A stretch of DNA of 64,000 nt, from NCBI GenBank assembly GCA_016714495.1, contig JADKDU010000004.1, positions 62,001 through 126,000 on the forward strand, given 5' to 3'. Shown one piece after another: positions 43,162-53,431 of this stretch. This DNA comes from Hyphomonadaceae bacterium. Lineage in GTDB: Bacteria > Pseudomonadota > Alphaproteobacteria > Caulobacterales > Hyphomonadaceae. The translations under genes and the position numbers were made by a program. Every line of letters starts with the position of its first letter. The first letter of the stretch is position 1. Under the pieces are notes generated by a model. It was not told where the DNA came from. It did no database searches and saw only the letters and a program-made list of their open reading frames with translations.

Positions 43162-44445
43162 ATGCGGCGCGTCGTCATCACCGGCATGGGACTCGTAACG
43201 CCTCTGGCCAATGGCCGCGAGGCGTCGTGGGAACGTCTGATTGCCGGTCAGTCGGGACTGAAGAAAGTCGACCTGTTCGAAACGGGTGACCTGGCTTGCA
43301 AGATCGGGGGCCAGGTTCCGTGGGTGAGCGGGCGGGGCGGCGGCTCGGCCGACGATCCGGCTTCCTTCGATCCTGAGAAGACGATGTCGCCGAAGGAGCA
43401 GCGGCGCGTTGACGAGTTCATCCTGTACGCTATGGCGGCTGCCGACGAAGCTATCGCCGACTCCGGTTGGACGCCGCAGGACTACGAAGACAAGATCCGT
43501 ACCGGCGTCCTGATCGGTTCAGGCATTGGCGGCCTCAAGGCTATCGCCGACACGGCGGTGGAGCTGCACGAGAAGGGACCGCGACGTGTGTCGCCATTCT
43601 TCATTCCAAGCGCGCTGATCAATCTCGCTTCGGGACAGGTCTCCATCAAGTACGGTTTCAAGGGGCCGAACCACGCCGTCGTGACGGCATGCGCCACGGG
43701 CGCGCACGCGATCGGCGACTCGATGCGCCTGATCCAGTGGGGCGACGCCGACGTGATGGTTGCGGGCGGGGCGGAAGCTTCGATCTGCCGCATCGGCTAT
43801 GCCGGCTTCATTGCCTGCCGCGCGATGTCGACCAGCTTCAACGAGACGCCCGAGAAGGGGTCGCGGCCCTACGACAAGGATCGCGACGGCTTCGTGATGG
43901 GGGAAGGCGCCGGCATCGTCGTGCTTGAGGAATATGAGCACGCGAAGAAACGCGGCGCGAACATCTATGGCGAAGTCCTGGGCTACGGCCTGACGGGCGA
44001 CGCCTTCCACATTACCTCGCCGGACGAAACTGGCGATGGCGGCGAGCGCGCCATGCGCACCGCCCTCCAACGTTCAGGTCTCGACGCGTCCGAGATCGAT
44101 TACGTCAACGCCCACGGCACATCGACGCCGGCAGGCGACGAGATCGAAGTCCGCGCCGTCGCGCGTGTGCTTGGCAACGCCGCCGCTACCACACACCTGT
44201 CATCGACCAAGTCCGCCATCGGCCACCTGCTCGGCGCCGCCGGTTCGGTCGAAGCGATCTTCTGCGCCCTTGCCATTCGGGATGGCGTGATCCCGCCCAC
44301 CCTGAACCTCGACAATCCGAGCTTCGAGTCGCCGATCAATCTCACCCCTCACAAGGCGGTGAAGAAGAAGGTCAGGGCCGCGCTTTCCAATTCGTTCGGG
44401 TTCGGCGGAACGAACGCCGCACTTGTGATCAAGGCGGCAGACTGA
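43162..44445 (+). CDS. fabF: 3-oxoacyl-ACP synthase II
   Basis: 427 residues. Condensing-enzyme triad: Cys in VVTACATGAHAIGDS (about 177), His in NAHGTSTPAGD (about 317), His in KSAIGHLLGAAG (about 353), with the FGFGGTNAALV C terminus. It condenses malonyl-ACP with acyl-ACP. Follows acpP by 30 bases. Confidence 0.97.
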   Translation: MRRVVITGMGLVTPLANGREASWERLIAGQSGLKKVDLFETGDLACKIGGQVPWVSGRGGGSADDPASFDPEKTMSPKEQRRVDEFILYAMAAADEAIADSGWTPQDYEDKIRTGVLIGSGIGGLKAIADTAVELHEKGPRRVSPFFIPSALINLASGQVSIKYGFKGPNHAVVTACATGAHAIGDSMRLIQWGDADVMVAGGAEASICRIGYAGFIACRAMSTSFNETPEKGSRPYDKDRDGFVMGEGAGIVVLEEYEHAKKRGANIYGEVLGYGLTGDAFHITSPDETGDGGERAMRTALQRSGLDASEIDYVNAHGTSTPAGDEIEVRAVARVLGNAAATTHLSSTKSAIGHLLGAAGSVEAIFCALAIRDGVIPPTLNLDNPSFESPINLTPHKAVKKKVRAALSNSFGFGGTNAALVIKAAD

Positions 44446-44490
44446 TCCATACTTGCGGGCTAGAGTCGCGGGGCGTCTCGGGAGTTTGGC

Positions 44491-45561
44491 TTGGGCAAGC
44501 TTATCGGCATTCTGTTTTCGCTGGTGATTGTGGCCGCTGTCGCGGCGGGCGCCGGCTGGTTCTGGATCAACAGCAGTTTCACCGCTGATGGCCCGGCTAC
44601 GACGGATGGCAAGCCGCGCGTCGTGATGATCGAACGTGGCTCGACCACGCAGGCCATCGCCACGAAACTCAAGGAAGTCGGCGCCATCGCCGACGATGGC
44701 CTGTTCCGGCTCGCCCTCCGCGTTCGCGAAATCCTTGGCGACAAGCCGGTTATGAAGGCCGGCGAGTACGAGATCGTCAGCGGCGCTTCGATGGAAGCGA
44801 TCGTCAAGGAGCTGTCCGACGGCAAGGCGCTGCAATACGCCGTCATCGTTCCTGAAGGCCTCACCAGCCAGATGATCCTCAGCCTGCTGGTCGATCGCGA
44901 GTGGAAAGCCACCGGCGGCGCCCAACACACCTACAGACTGGCCGGCCCTGTCCCTGCCGTGCCCGCCGAGGGCGTGCTGCTCCCCGGCGATTACGCCGTC
45001 ACGCGCGGCGACACGGTCGAGTCAGTCATCAACCGCATGATCAAGGCGCAGCAGGATCTGCTCGCCGAACTCTGGCCCAACCGCCAACCCGGCTTGCCCG
45101 TGAGGACGCCAGAAGAAGCCGTGAACCTCGCCTCTATCGTCGAAAACGAAACTGGTGTTCCGCATGAACGCCCGCAGGTCGCGTCCCTGTTCATCAACCG
45201 CCTCAACAAGCCGATGCGGCTGCAGAGCGATCCCACGATCGTCTATGGCATCACACGCGGCGTGCCGCTTGGACATGGTCTGCGCGTCAGCGAGATCGCG
45301 CAGAAGACCGAGTGGAACACCTATCAGATCGACGGCCTGCCCAAGACGCCGATCTGCAATCCTGGCCGCGAGTCGATAAAGGCCGTGCTCAATCCAGCCC
45401 AGACGAATTACATCTACTTCGTCGCCGACGGCTCAGGCGGTCATGCCTTCGCCGAGACGCTGGGCGAGCACAACGCCAATGTCTCGAAGTGGCGCGAGAT
45501 CGAGAAACAGCGCGACGCGAAACAGCCGGCGGCTGTGCAGGGCGCCAAGCCGAAACCATGA
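44491..45561 (+). CDS. mltG: Endolytic murein transglycosylase MltG
   Basis: 356 residues. The TTG start at 44491 is supported by GGGAG six bases upstream. An N-terminal membrane anchor (about 7-24) is followed by a LysM-like region and the YceG catalytic domain with ASIVENETGVPHERPQVAS (catalytic Glu about 218) and LQSDPTIVYG. It cuts nascent glycan strands and sets their length. Neighbours are fabF and yicC as in many alphaproteobacteria. Confidence 0.93.
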   Translation: MGKLIGILFSLVIVAAVAAGAGWFWINSSFTADGPATTDGKPRVVMIERGSTTQAIATKLKEVGAIADDGLFRLALRVREILGDKPVMKAGEYEIVSGASMEAIVKELSDGKALQYAVIVPEGLTSQMILSLLVDREWKATGGAQHTYRLAGPVPAVPAEGVLLPGDYAVTRGDTVESVINRMIKAQQDLLAELWPNRQPGLPVRTPEEAVNLASIVENETGVPHERPQVASLFINRLNKPMRLQSDPTIVYGITRGVPLGHGLRVSEIAQKTEWNTYQIDGLPKTPICNPGRESIKAVLNPAQTNYIYFVADGSGGHAFAETLGEHNANVSKWREIEKQRDAKQPAAVQGAKPKP

Positions 45562-45577
45562 GACATCGGAGCGGGGC

Positions 45578-46459
45578 ATGATCCGTGGGATGACAGGTTT
45601 CGGCCGGGCGCAGGGCCAGGCGCCCTGGGGCGCCTGGGTGTGGGAAGCGCGCTCGGTCAACGGCAAGTCGGTTGACCTGCGCACCAACTTCCCGCCAGGC
45701 TGCGAAGCAGTGGACTTCGAAGCCCGTCGCCGCGTGAAGGAGCGTTTCTCGCGCGGCAGCTTCCAGCTCCAGCTCAAGATCGACTGGACGAAGGATGCTG
45801 GCGCCACAGCCGTTGACGCGCGCGAACTTGCGCGTCTCGCCCGCCTGTCGCGCCACTGGTCGCGGCCGGGCTCAGGCGTAAAGCCCGCGCGCTTCGACGG
45901 CTTGCTCAGCGCCACCGGCGTGACCAAGGGCGCGGCGCGCACCAGCAATGCAGTGGATGAGGTGACCGCGAAGGACCTGCTCGCCGGCCTTGATCAGGCG
46001 CTCGACATGCTCGCCGCCGCGCGGGCCCGGGAAGGCGAGGGTCTGATGGAGCTCTTCACCGCCATGCTAGCCCAGGTCGAACAGCTGGTTGCTCAATCCA
46101 CCGAATTCGCCGCAAAACAGCCCGAACTCGTGCGCGATCGCTTCCGTGCTCGCCTCAACGACATTGCGAAGGACGCCGCCATCGATGCGGATCGCATTGC
46201 GCAGGAAGTGTTGGTTATGGCCACCCGCGCCGACGTGCGGGAGGAGCTCGACCGCCTGTCCGCCCACATAAGTTCCGCGCGTCAGATGCTGACCGCGGGC
46301 GAAGCCGCCGGCCGGAAGCTGGACTTTCTCTGTCAGGAGCTTAACCGGGAGGCCAATACGCTTTGCTCCAAATCGGCCAGTCTAGAGCTGACGAATGCGG
46401 GTTTGGCGCTAAAATCGCTAATCGACCAGTTCCGGGAGCAGGTTCAGAATGTCGAGTGA
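45578..46459 (+). CDS. YicC-family endoribonuclease/stress protein
   Basis: 293 residues from the ATG at 45578 (GGAGCGGGGC upstream). MIRGMTGFGRA, the ARSVNGKSVDLR segment and the C-terminal GRKLDFLCQELNREANTLCS followed by KSASLELTNAGLALKSLIDQ are diagnostic of YicC. The family is linked to RNA turnover and stationary-phase survival. Its 3' end overlaps gmk by 11 bases, the usual partner. Confidence 0.93.
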   Translation: MIRGMTGFGRAQGQAPWGAWVWEARSVNGKSVDLRTNFPPGCEAVDFEARRRVKERFSRGSFQLQLKIDWTKDAGATAVDARELARLARLSRHWSRPGSGVKPARFDGLLSATGVTKGAARTSNAVDEVTAKDLLAGLDQALDMLAAARAREGEGLMELFTAMLAQVEQLVAQSTEFAAKQPELVRDRFRARLNDIAKDAAIDADRIAQEVLVMATRADVREELDRLSAHISSARQMLTAGEAAGRKLDFLCQELNREANTLCSKSASLELTNAGLALKSLIDQFREQVQNVE

Positions 46460-47159
46460 TCGTCCCGACAGCACACCGCAGCAACGGGTGCGGCCGCGCC
46501 GGGGCGTCATGCTCGTGATTTCCAGCCCCTCGGGCGCCGGGAAGACGACGTTATCCCGCCGAATAATTACCGAAGTGCCTGGCGTCGAGCTCTCGATCTC
46601 GGCCACCACTCGCGAACCCCGCCCCAATGAGCGCGACGGGTCTGACTATCACTTCCGCTCCGTCGAACAGTTCCAGGACATGATCGAGCGCGACGAATTT
46701 CTTGAATGGGCGAAGGTCTTCAAGAATTTCTACGGCACGCCGCGCAGCGAAGTCGAATCCCGCCTGGTCGCCGGCATGGATGTCGTCTTCGACGTCGACT
46801 GGCAGGGCGCCCGCGCCCTCAAGACCATCCGCCCCGGCGATGTTGTCTCGATCTTCATCCTCCCGCCCTCGCTGGCGCAGCTGAAGCAGCGCCTTGAAGG
46901 ACGTCCGGGCGCTGATCTCAAATCCGTGCAGTCGCGTCTTGATGGCGCCGGTCAGGACATCCTGCGCTGGGGCGAATACGACTACGCAATCGTCAACGAC
47001 AATCTCGACACAGCTTTCAACGAGATCCGCTCCATCCTCATCACCGAACGCAACAAGCGCGTTCGCGCCTCGCTCGGCATCATGGTCGACAATCTCCTGA
47101 AGGACGCTCACGTCGCTACAAAGACGCAAAGCGGCAGCGCATCGGGCGGCAAGTCCTAG
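46449..47159 (+). CDS. gmk: Guanylate kinase
   Basis: 236 residues. P-loop SSPSGAGKTTLSRRI, the GMP-binding ISATTREPRPNERDGSDYHF region and DVDWQGARAL are typical. It phosphorylates GMP to GDP. Last gene of the cluster; a weakly structured region follows. Confidence 0.97.
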   Translation: MSSDRPDSTPQQRVRPRRGVMLVISSPSGAGKTTLSRRIITEVPGVELSISATTREPRPNERDGSDYHFRSVEQFQDMIERDEFLEWAKVFKNFYGTPRSEVESRLVAGMDVVFDVDWQGARALKTIRPGDVVSIFILPPSLAQLKQRLEGRPGADLKSVQSRLDGAGQDILRWGEYDYAIVNDNLDTAFNEIRSILITERNKRVRASLGIMVDNLLKDAHVATKTQSGSASGGKS

Positions 47160-47783
47160 GGGCGGACGCCCGGATCGGCGTGGTGGAGATTTCAAACAGC
47201 GCGCAATCCATCGATCGTACGGGCGCAATCGCCCTGCGGGACGCTGTCGTTCCGGCCCAGAGAGAGGGCCGGGGACGTCCGGATGCCCCGCTGATTGGCT
47301 GCCGCTTCAAGGCGGCTCTAGCGCTCGTCAAAGAGAAACGCGATTCATCCATCGAAGCTGCGCGTCACCCCTCGCAATCGTTTGTCGCCAGCTGGATCAC
47401 GGAGGCCTTTCACCTCTTGGATCCCCAAGGCCATCGGCGGAAAGGTCGGGCTGTTCATCGCCTGATCCTCTGCGCCGTGCTTGCCTATCTCAGCGACAAG
47501 GGACCTAGCGCTCTTCCTCGCATTGGCTTTATGGACGACAGTCTTCGAGAGGACCAAGCCGCTCGATCGCATCGCCCTTCGCGCCGTTGAAGATCGCGAC
47601 TGCCTCCATGCGGGGGGCGACATGGGCAATATCTCACGCGTGGCAGGGCGGGGATGAGCGGGGGGCGCAATCGCCCCACCTGCTTTCGCGCTTGGGCGTT
47701 GAGCGTGTTGGCAGAGCTGGCTTGCGACGTCGTTTGGATTTAGCGGAACTACGGCGCTGGAGGGGCTGGTGCGGCGTAGCTCG
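47160..47783. other. 624-base convergent region with a repeated hairpin
   Basis: No convincing gene. Short frames exist on both strands (for instance 47180-47590 plus) but have no ribosome site, no recognisable motif and Arg/Ser-rich shadow-like sequence. The 14-base palindromic unit GGGCGCAATCGCCC occurs twice, at 47221-47234 and 47663-47676. The region may hold terminators for gmk and rsmA or the remains of a lost gene. Confidence 0.5.
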
Positions 47784-48599
47784 CTATCGCGTAGCGCGCC
47801 AGGCCGTGGCTAGCTTGCGGAACTCTGTTTGTGTAAGCGTCTCCGCCCGGCGTGTCGGATCGATCCCAGCCGCATCCAGCGCCTCGACCGCCCCCGGCAA
47901 GGTTTTCAGCGCCGCGCGCAGCATCTTACGGCGCTGGCCGAACGCGGCGGCGGTGATGCTCTCCAGACCATCAAGATCGACGAAGGCCTCGCCGGAGGGC
48001 AAGGGATCGAGCACGACTACGGCGCTGTCCACCTTCGGCGGCGGACGGAAGGCGCCCGGGGGCAAAGTCAGCGCAATGCGCGGCCGCGATGCCGCGTGAG
48101 CCAGTACCGACAGCCGCCCATAGTGTTCCTCGTCTGGCGCGGCGCAAATCCGCAGGGCCACTTCCTTCTGGAACATCAGCACCATCGTACCGCGCCAGTC
48201 CCCGGCCTTGAGCCATTCCACCAACAGCGGCGTGCCGACATTGTAGGGCAGGTTGGCCACGATCATCGCAGGCAGTTCGCCGCCAACAGCCTTCACCGTC
48301 TCGGCGATGTTCACACGTCGCGCATCGCCATGGTGTACATGAAGCTGTCCGCTGCGCGCCTCGGGCCACAGCGCGAGCCCCTCCGCAAAACGGTCGTCCA
48401 GTTCGATCGCGATCAGCTTGCCAACGCTGCTGTCCAGCAACGCGCGCGTGAGGCCCCCCGGTCCCGGCCCGACTTCGATGACGGTCTTGCCCTCGACGGC
48501 GCCGCCGGCATTCGCGACGCGCTTCAGCAGCGACGGATCGAACAAGAAGTGCTGGCCAAGTGATTTCTTCGCCGCGCCCGGCGTCAGCGGCGTAGTCAT
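47784..48599 (-). CDS. rsmA: 16S rRNA (A1518/A1519) dimethyltransferase
   Basis: 271 residues. KSLGQHFLFDPSLLKRVAN, the SAM site VIEVGPGPGGLTRALL and the NLPYNVGTPLLVEWL catalytic motif identify RsmA/KsgA. Last gene of lptFGD-surA-pdxA-rsmA; its start overlaps pdxA by four bases. Confidence 0.96.
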   Translation of the reverse strand: MTTPLTPGAAKKSLGQHFLFDPSLLKRVANAGGAVEGKTVIEVGPGPGGLTRALLDSSVGKLIAIELDDRFAEGLALWPEARSGQLHVHHGDARRVNIAETVKAVGGELPAMIVANLPYNVGTPLLVEWLKAGDWRGTMVLMFQKEVALRICAAPDEEHYGRLSVLAHAASRPRIALTLPPGAFRPPPKVDSAVVVLDPLPSGEAFVDLDGLESITAAAFGQRRKMLRAALKTLPGAVEALDAAGIDPTRRAETLTQTEFRKLATAWRATR

Positions 48600-49597
48600 T
48601 GCGCGGCGGCGCGCGCGTGCGCCATCTCGTCCGCCATCCTGATCGCCGCGATCAGGCTCTCGGCCTTCGCCACACCCGCAGCAGCCGCGTCATAAGCCAC
48701 CCCGTGATCCGGCGATGTGCGGATGAATGGCAGGCCGAGCGTCACGTTGACGCCGCCCCACATGTCCAGTGTCTTCACCGGGATCAGTCCCTGGTCGTGA
48801 TACATCGCGATCACGGCGTCGAACCGGCCCGCCCGCGCTTCGTGGAAGATCGTGTCGCCCGGCCGCGCATCCGAAATATCGATCGTCCGCGCGCGCAATT
48901 TCACGGCGGCTGGATTGATGATCTCGATCTCCTCTCGGCCGATCTCGCCATCTTCGCCGGCATGCGGGTTGACGCCGCAAAGCCCGATGCGCGGCCGCGC
49001 CAGGCCGAAATCGCGCTTCAGCGCTGCATCGATGATCAGCCCAATCTCGACGATCAGCTCGGTGGACAGCGACGGCACAACGCTCGCCAGCGGACGATGG
49101 ATCGTCGCCAGCGCCACGCGCAGCCCGCCCCCTGCCAGCATCATCACCGGTCGCGGCGCCGCCCCGTCATCTGCCGCCAGCTCCGCCAGATATTCCGTAT
49201 GCCCCGGATGCCTGAACCCGGCGCGGTAGAGTAGGGCCTTGGCGATTGGATTGGTGACCACCGCCGCCGCCTTTCCACCGCGCGTATGTTCCACGGCCAG
49301 ACGAATGGACTCGATGACTACCGGCGCGCTCGCCGGATCCGGCTTGCCGGGCGATGCTGGTCCGCCCGGAATGGCCAGCACCGGCAACGCTTCCACAAAC
49401 GCGCGGCCAGCCTCCGAAGGATTGTTGATCAGAGCGATGCGCCCGCCAGCCGCCGCCATCACTTCGCGCGGCGCGATCACATAGAATGCCCGTCCGCCCT
49501 GCGCTTTCACGGTGTCATACGCCTTGAAAGATATCAGCGGGCCGACCCCGGCCGGGTCGCCCATCGTCATCGCAAGCGGAAGAACAGGCGCGGCCAT
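48596..49597 (-). CDS. pdxA: 4-hydroxythreonine-4-phosphate dehydrogenase
   Basis: 333 residues. MGDPAGVGPLI, NPHAGEDGEIGREE, and AMYHDQGLIPVKTL with metal-binding His residues are characteristic. It makes an intermediate of pyridoxal phosphate synthesis. Three bases after surA, four-base overlap with rsmA. Confidence 0.96.
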   Translation of the reverse strand: MAAPVLPLAMTMGDPAGVGPLISFKAYDTVKAQGGRAFYVIAPREVMAAAGGRIALINNPSEAGRAFVEALPVLAIPGGPASPGKPDPASAPVVIESIRLAVEHTRGGKAAAVVTNPIAKALLYRAGFRHPGHTEYLAELAADDGAAPRPVMMLAGGGLRVALATIHRPLASVVPSLSTELIVEIGLIIDAALKRDFGLARPRIGLCGVNPHAGEDGEIGREEIEIINPAAVKLRARTIDISDARPGDTIFHEARAGRFDAVIAMYHDQGLIPVKTLDMWGGVNVTLGLPFIRTSPDHGVAYDAAAAGVAKAESLIAAIRMADEMAHARAAAQ

Positions 49598-49600
49598 CGC

Positions 49601-50878
49601 CTAGCGCCGGATGATTGTCGCCTCGCGTTTGAGATCGCGCAGGTAACGTTCGGCGGTAAGGGTCAGCTCCTGGTTGAACAGGCGATCCTTGATCTCGTCG
49701 CGAGACGGCAGCTCCGCGCTGCCAGATTTCTTCGCGCAGACATAGAAGACCATCTTGCCCCCGTCCGGCGTGTCGATGATCCCCGTCGACTGACCGACAT
49801 TGGTCGTCTCCAGCGGCGTGCGGTACGCCGGTGCAATCTGCTGCAGGCCAATCTCATTCATCGGCGTGCGGGTCAGGCCATCGACGCCGTTGACGGCCTT
49901 GGCCACGCCGGCGCAATCCGCGGCGTCCGTCTTCACCTTGAGCAGCTTGTCAGTCGCGCCTTCGCCGCGCGCGATTATCTGTTCGAGGTTGAGGATCATC
50001 GAGGCGTTGGGATCGTTCGGTTCACGTTTGCCGGCCACCGCGATGACATAGACCCCGCCATCGCTTTCAATCGGCGGCAGGATGGTCGGCACGGTCGGCG
50101 CGGTCAGCACGGCCTTCTCGATCTCCGGCGAGCGCATGTCGCCCGGCGACAGCCAGCTGAGGTCGCCGCCCGCCGCGGCGGACGGTGAAGCGGAAAACTG
50201 CTGCGCCAGCGTGGCGAAGTCCGCGCCCTGGTTGATGTTGGTGATCAGCGTTTCGGCCCGCGCTTTCGCATTCGTGCGCGACGCCTGGTCAGGCGCGTAG
50301 AGAAAAATCTCATAGAGCCGATACTGCGCTTTGCCGAGACCCGCCTCGACGCGATGCAGCATCTCGTCGATGCGAAGCTCCGAGACGCGCACCTGCTTGA
50401 AATAGCGACCGCGGATCAGCGCGTTCCAGGCGATCTTCGCCTTTTCCATGTCGCGGACCGAACCTTCGGATACGCCAGCTTGCGCGATGGCGGTGAGGAA
50501 CTGTTCCTTGGTCAGCTTGTACTGCCGGGCGAGGTCGTTGATGCTTTCGTCGATCTCGGCATCTTCGATTCCACCTTCCTTGGATAGCTTCTTGAACTCG
50601 TGAAGCTGCACTTTCTCGTCGATCAGGTCTTCGACCGCCTGTTGTTGAATTTGCGCAAGGATCTGGTCGTCCGGCTGCTGCTCGAAGCGCAGCAGCATCC
50701 AGCGCATCCGGTTGCGGACATCCGATTGCGAAATGACCTCGTCGTTCACGGTGGCGACGATGCCGTCGATGGTCTGACCCCGGGCGGCAGCCTGCTGGGG
50801 GCCCGGGCCCTGCTGGGCCAGCGCCAGGCCGGCCGACGCCGCCACAACGGCCACTGCAATCGCGATAATTCGTTTCAT
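49601..50878 (-). CDS. surA: Periplasmic chaperone/peptidyl-prolyl isomerase SurA
   Basis: 425 residues from the ATG at 50878 (CAGGG upstream). A signal peptide (about 1-20) is followed by the SurA N-terminal domain IVATVNDEVISQSDVRNRM and a parvulin-type PPIase domain (about 190-290; ADFATLAQQFSASPSAAAGG). A C-terminal helix returns to the core. It escorts outer-membrane proteins, including LptD encoded upstream. Confidence 0.92.
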   Translation of the reverse strand: MKRIIAIAVAVVAASAGLALAQQGPGPQQAAARGQTIDGIVATVNDEVISQSDVRNRMRWMLLRFEQQPDDQILAQIQQQAVEDLIDEKVQLHEFKKLSKEGGIEDAEIDESINDLARQYKLTKEQFLTAIAQAGVSEGSVRDMEKAKIAWNALIRGRYFKQVRVSELRIDEMLHRVEAGLGKAQYRLYEIFLYAPDQASRTNAKARAETLITNINQGADFATLAQQFSASPSAAAGGDLSWLSPGDMRSPEIEKAVLTAPTVPTILPPIESDGGVYVIAVAGKREPNDPNASMILNLEQIIARGEGATDKLLKVKTDAADCAGVAKAVNGVDGLTRTPMNEIGLQQIAPAYRTPLETTNVGQSTGIIDTPDGGKMVFYVCAKKSGSAELPSRDEIKDRLFNQELTLTAERYLRDLKREATIIRR

Positions 50879-51011
50879 CCAGACACCCTGAAGGCCCAAC
50901 CCTGCGGTCAGCTAAAGGCAAAAACATGGCCGATATACCGGCGCGCGGGACCAAATGCGAGCCGCCTAGCGCAGCCGGGGCAATTCGCCCCGGAAACCCC
51001 AATTTGGGTGA

Positions 51012-53267
51012 CTAGTCGGCGTCGACGTCGGAAACCCCGCCCAGACCGGTCAGAACGAACAGGAATCTGATCGATTCGGACGGTCCCAACGTCCTGTCGC
51101 GGGCGCCGGACCGCTCATAGGCGAGTTGGAAGAAGGAACATTCATCCCGATAGGCGATCCCGAGCGACAGGCGGATGTCCTGCCTCTGGGTGATGTTCCG
51201 GGTCTGCGTCATGATCGCGGACCAGTTGTCGGTCATCTTGAACTGGCCGGTCCAGACCAGGCCTTCGTCCTCGACCCCTGCGGCGTTCTCGGCAACCTTG
51301 AAATACCGGGCCGAGCCGTTGAACCGCCAGATGTTGGCCCCGGCGTCCACGTCCATCCGTTTGACCTCATACTCCTCGTCAACACGGAAGCGGGCGCCCA
51401 CATTGATGATCTGGCCGAGATCCGCGCGAACGGACGCCACATAATCGGATTCTTCGCCAGCCAGGTTGTTAAGATCGTTGAAAGCTGGGTCCGCATCCTC
51501 GCGCCAGCGCTTGCCCACAAGCGTGCTAAGCTCGACGTCCTTGCCGATCTTCGCGGTTGCGCTGACGCCCACTGACGCGCGCGCGCCGCCTTCCCAGAGA
51601 TCATAATTGCTGACGGCGTTGGGGCGGAAAAGATTGGTCTCGTCAGCCTCGAACACGAGCGAGTCTTCGTTCGGGATGCCGTCATCATTCGCATCCGGCG
51701 TGCCGTAGGCCACCATGGCGATCGGCTCGACGATAATATCCATGTTCTCGCCGCGATTGATCAGCGGATAGCTGACCTGCGCGCCAGCCACGCCGAGCAC
51801 GCGCGAAACATCTCGCTCGCCGGCGGCGCTACCATCGTCGATGCGATAGAAGTCGCCGCGGCCAAGCCCGAATGGCTCAACCATGAAGCCGGGGCCAACA
51901 ACGTATTGCGCCCGCCAGTCCGCGCTGGCCGTTGCACGGGCCGTGTCCATCGTCAATTGACCGGTGGGATACAGCGCGCTGACGTTTGGCAGCCGCGTTT
52001 GCGTGTCACGCAGCAGGCCGACCGCGCTGAAATCGGTCGCCAGCTGGCCGCCAGCTGGCCCGAAGTCGAAAACCTTTTCGGCGAACACGGACGGCACGAC
52101 TTTGGGGATCTGCGCATCGTCTTCGCCCGAGCGCAGCCCCTGGAACAGGAACGTGCCTGCTTCAAAGTAGAAGTCAGGCTGTTGGCCGGTGGCGTAGACC
52201 TGCGTCAACAGTTGGCGCGGTTGGCTCGCGAAAAGCCCGCGCAGGTCATCCTCGCCGTCGATGTCGTAACGCCGGTCGTACAGGTCGTCCGTCTGGCGCT
52301 CGACGCCGAAGCCCCATTTCCAGTCCTGGTTGATGTCGAAACGGCCGACTGCATAGAGGTGGCTGCGCCAGGTTTGGTCGTCGAACTTGTCGCCGTCCGA
52401 GTTGAAGTCCTGTTCATAAGTGAAGCTGCTCTCCGCCTGCACGAAACCTGAGAAGAAACGCTTGCGGAAGTCGACCTTCACCAGCGGATTGACGTTAGTC
52501 GACACCATCGGGCTGATCGTCACGTCTTCCGACGGCGAGATCACGAGATAGTAGGGCTGCTCGTAGAACGGGCCGATTTTCGACGAGATCCCGAGGTCGG
52601 GCGCCATCAGGCCCGAGCGTCGTTCCGAATTCGGATCGGGGTGGGCGAACCATGGCACATACAGCACCGGCACGCCGGCAACCTCCAGGACGGCGTCCTG
52701 GTAGGTGATCATCTGGTCTTCCTGGTCCAGCATCGCCCGGCGGGCGCGCAGGACCCAGGTGGGATCGCGATGCTGTTCGATGCAGATCGGACAGTTGGTG
52801 AAGACCACCTGCTCCATCGCGTTCTTTGTGGCGTCGGTGCGCACGGCCGACGACGCCGTCACCAGCGAGTTCCCGGACAGTCGCGCTGAGAAGCGGGTCG
52901 CGAAGCCATTGCGAAAATCTTCGTCCGCTTCGATCTCGTCGGCGAACTGCACCTGGCCGGTGCCGTCGGAAATCTGCACGTGGCCTTGCGCGCGCATCGT
53001 TTCACTGTTGCGATCGTAAACCACGCGGTCGGCCAGCAGCGTGCGATTGCCGATACGGATTTCGACGTTGCCCGATGCGGTTACAATGCTGGTGTCCTGG
53101 TCTTCCTCGATCGTGTCCGCCTGCAGGACGATGTCTTCGTCGCCTGCGGATGTGGATGATGGAGTCGGCGCGGGGGGCGCCACAGGCGTTTGCTGCGCAT
53201 AGGCCGCGCTGCCCGCCGAAATGGCGACAGCGGCGACGGACGCGAGGCAGGTAAGCCGCAACACCAT
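51012..53267 (-). CDS. lptD: LPS-assembly protein LptD
   Basis: 751 residues from the ATG at 53267, preceded by GAGGGGAG. Signal peptide to about 24, then the OstA/LptA-like periplasmic domain (ADTIEEDQDTSIVTASGNVE, LLADRVVYDRNSETMRAQGH), and the C-terminal beta-barrel region with repeated aromatic-ended strands. LptD inserts LPS into the outer leaflet with LptE. Cysteines for the usual disulfides are few, which is common in alphaproteobacteria. Confidence 0.93.
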   Translation of the reverse strand: MVLRLTCLASVAAVAISAGSAAYAQQTPVAPPAPTPSSTSAGDEDIVLQADTIEEDQDTSIVTASGNVEIRIGNRTLLADRVVYDRNSETMRAQGHVQISDGTGQVQFADEIEADEDFRNGFATRFSARLSGNSLVTASSAVRTDATKNAMEQVVFTNCPICIEQHRDPTWVLRARRAMLDQEDQMITYQDAVLEVAGVPVLYVPWFAHPDPNSERRSGLMAPDLGISSKIGPFYEQPYYLVISPSEDVTISPMVSTNVNPLVKVDFRKRFFSGFVQAESSFTYEQDFNSDGDKFDDQTWRSHLYAVGRFDINQDWKWGFGVERQTDDLYDRRYDIDGEDDLRGLFASQPRQLLTQVYATGQQPDFYFEAGTFLFQGLRSGEDDAQIPKVVPSVFAEKVFDFGPAGGQLATDFSAVGLLRDTQTRLPNVSALYPTGQLTMDTARATASADWRAQYVVGPGFMVEPFGLGRGDFYRIDDGSAAGERDVSRVLGVAGAQVSYPLINRGENMDIIVEPIAMVAYGTPDANDDGIPNEDSLVFEADETNLFRPNAVSNYDLWEGGARASVGVSATAKIGKDVELSTLVGKRWREDADPAFNDLNNLAGEESDYVASVRADLGQIINVGARFRVDEEYEVKRMDVDAGANIWRFNGSARYFKVAENAAGVEDEGLVWTGQFKMTDNWSAIMTQTRNITQRQDIRLSLGIAYRDECSFFQLAYERSGARDRTLGPSESIRFLFVLTGLGGVSDVDAD

Positions 53268-53431
53268 CACTCTCCCCTCGCGAACTGATTGCGAGCGACT
53301 CCCAGCGCCAAACCGATACGCAAAGGCCGGTAAGGCGTAAAGGCGGTCAGCGGTTTTCCCCAAGTCCGGCCTGTAGCGCGGCGCCAGAGCCACATCAAAT
53401 GCGCTGTATTACCTGCAGGAAAGGCCAGTAT

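Noticed and set aside
47180..47590. 136-codon plus-strand frame after gmk
   Set aside because: No ribosome site, no recognisable motif, and composition unlike the neighbours; left as non-coding.
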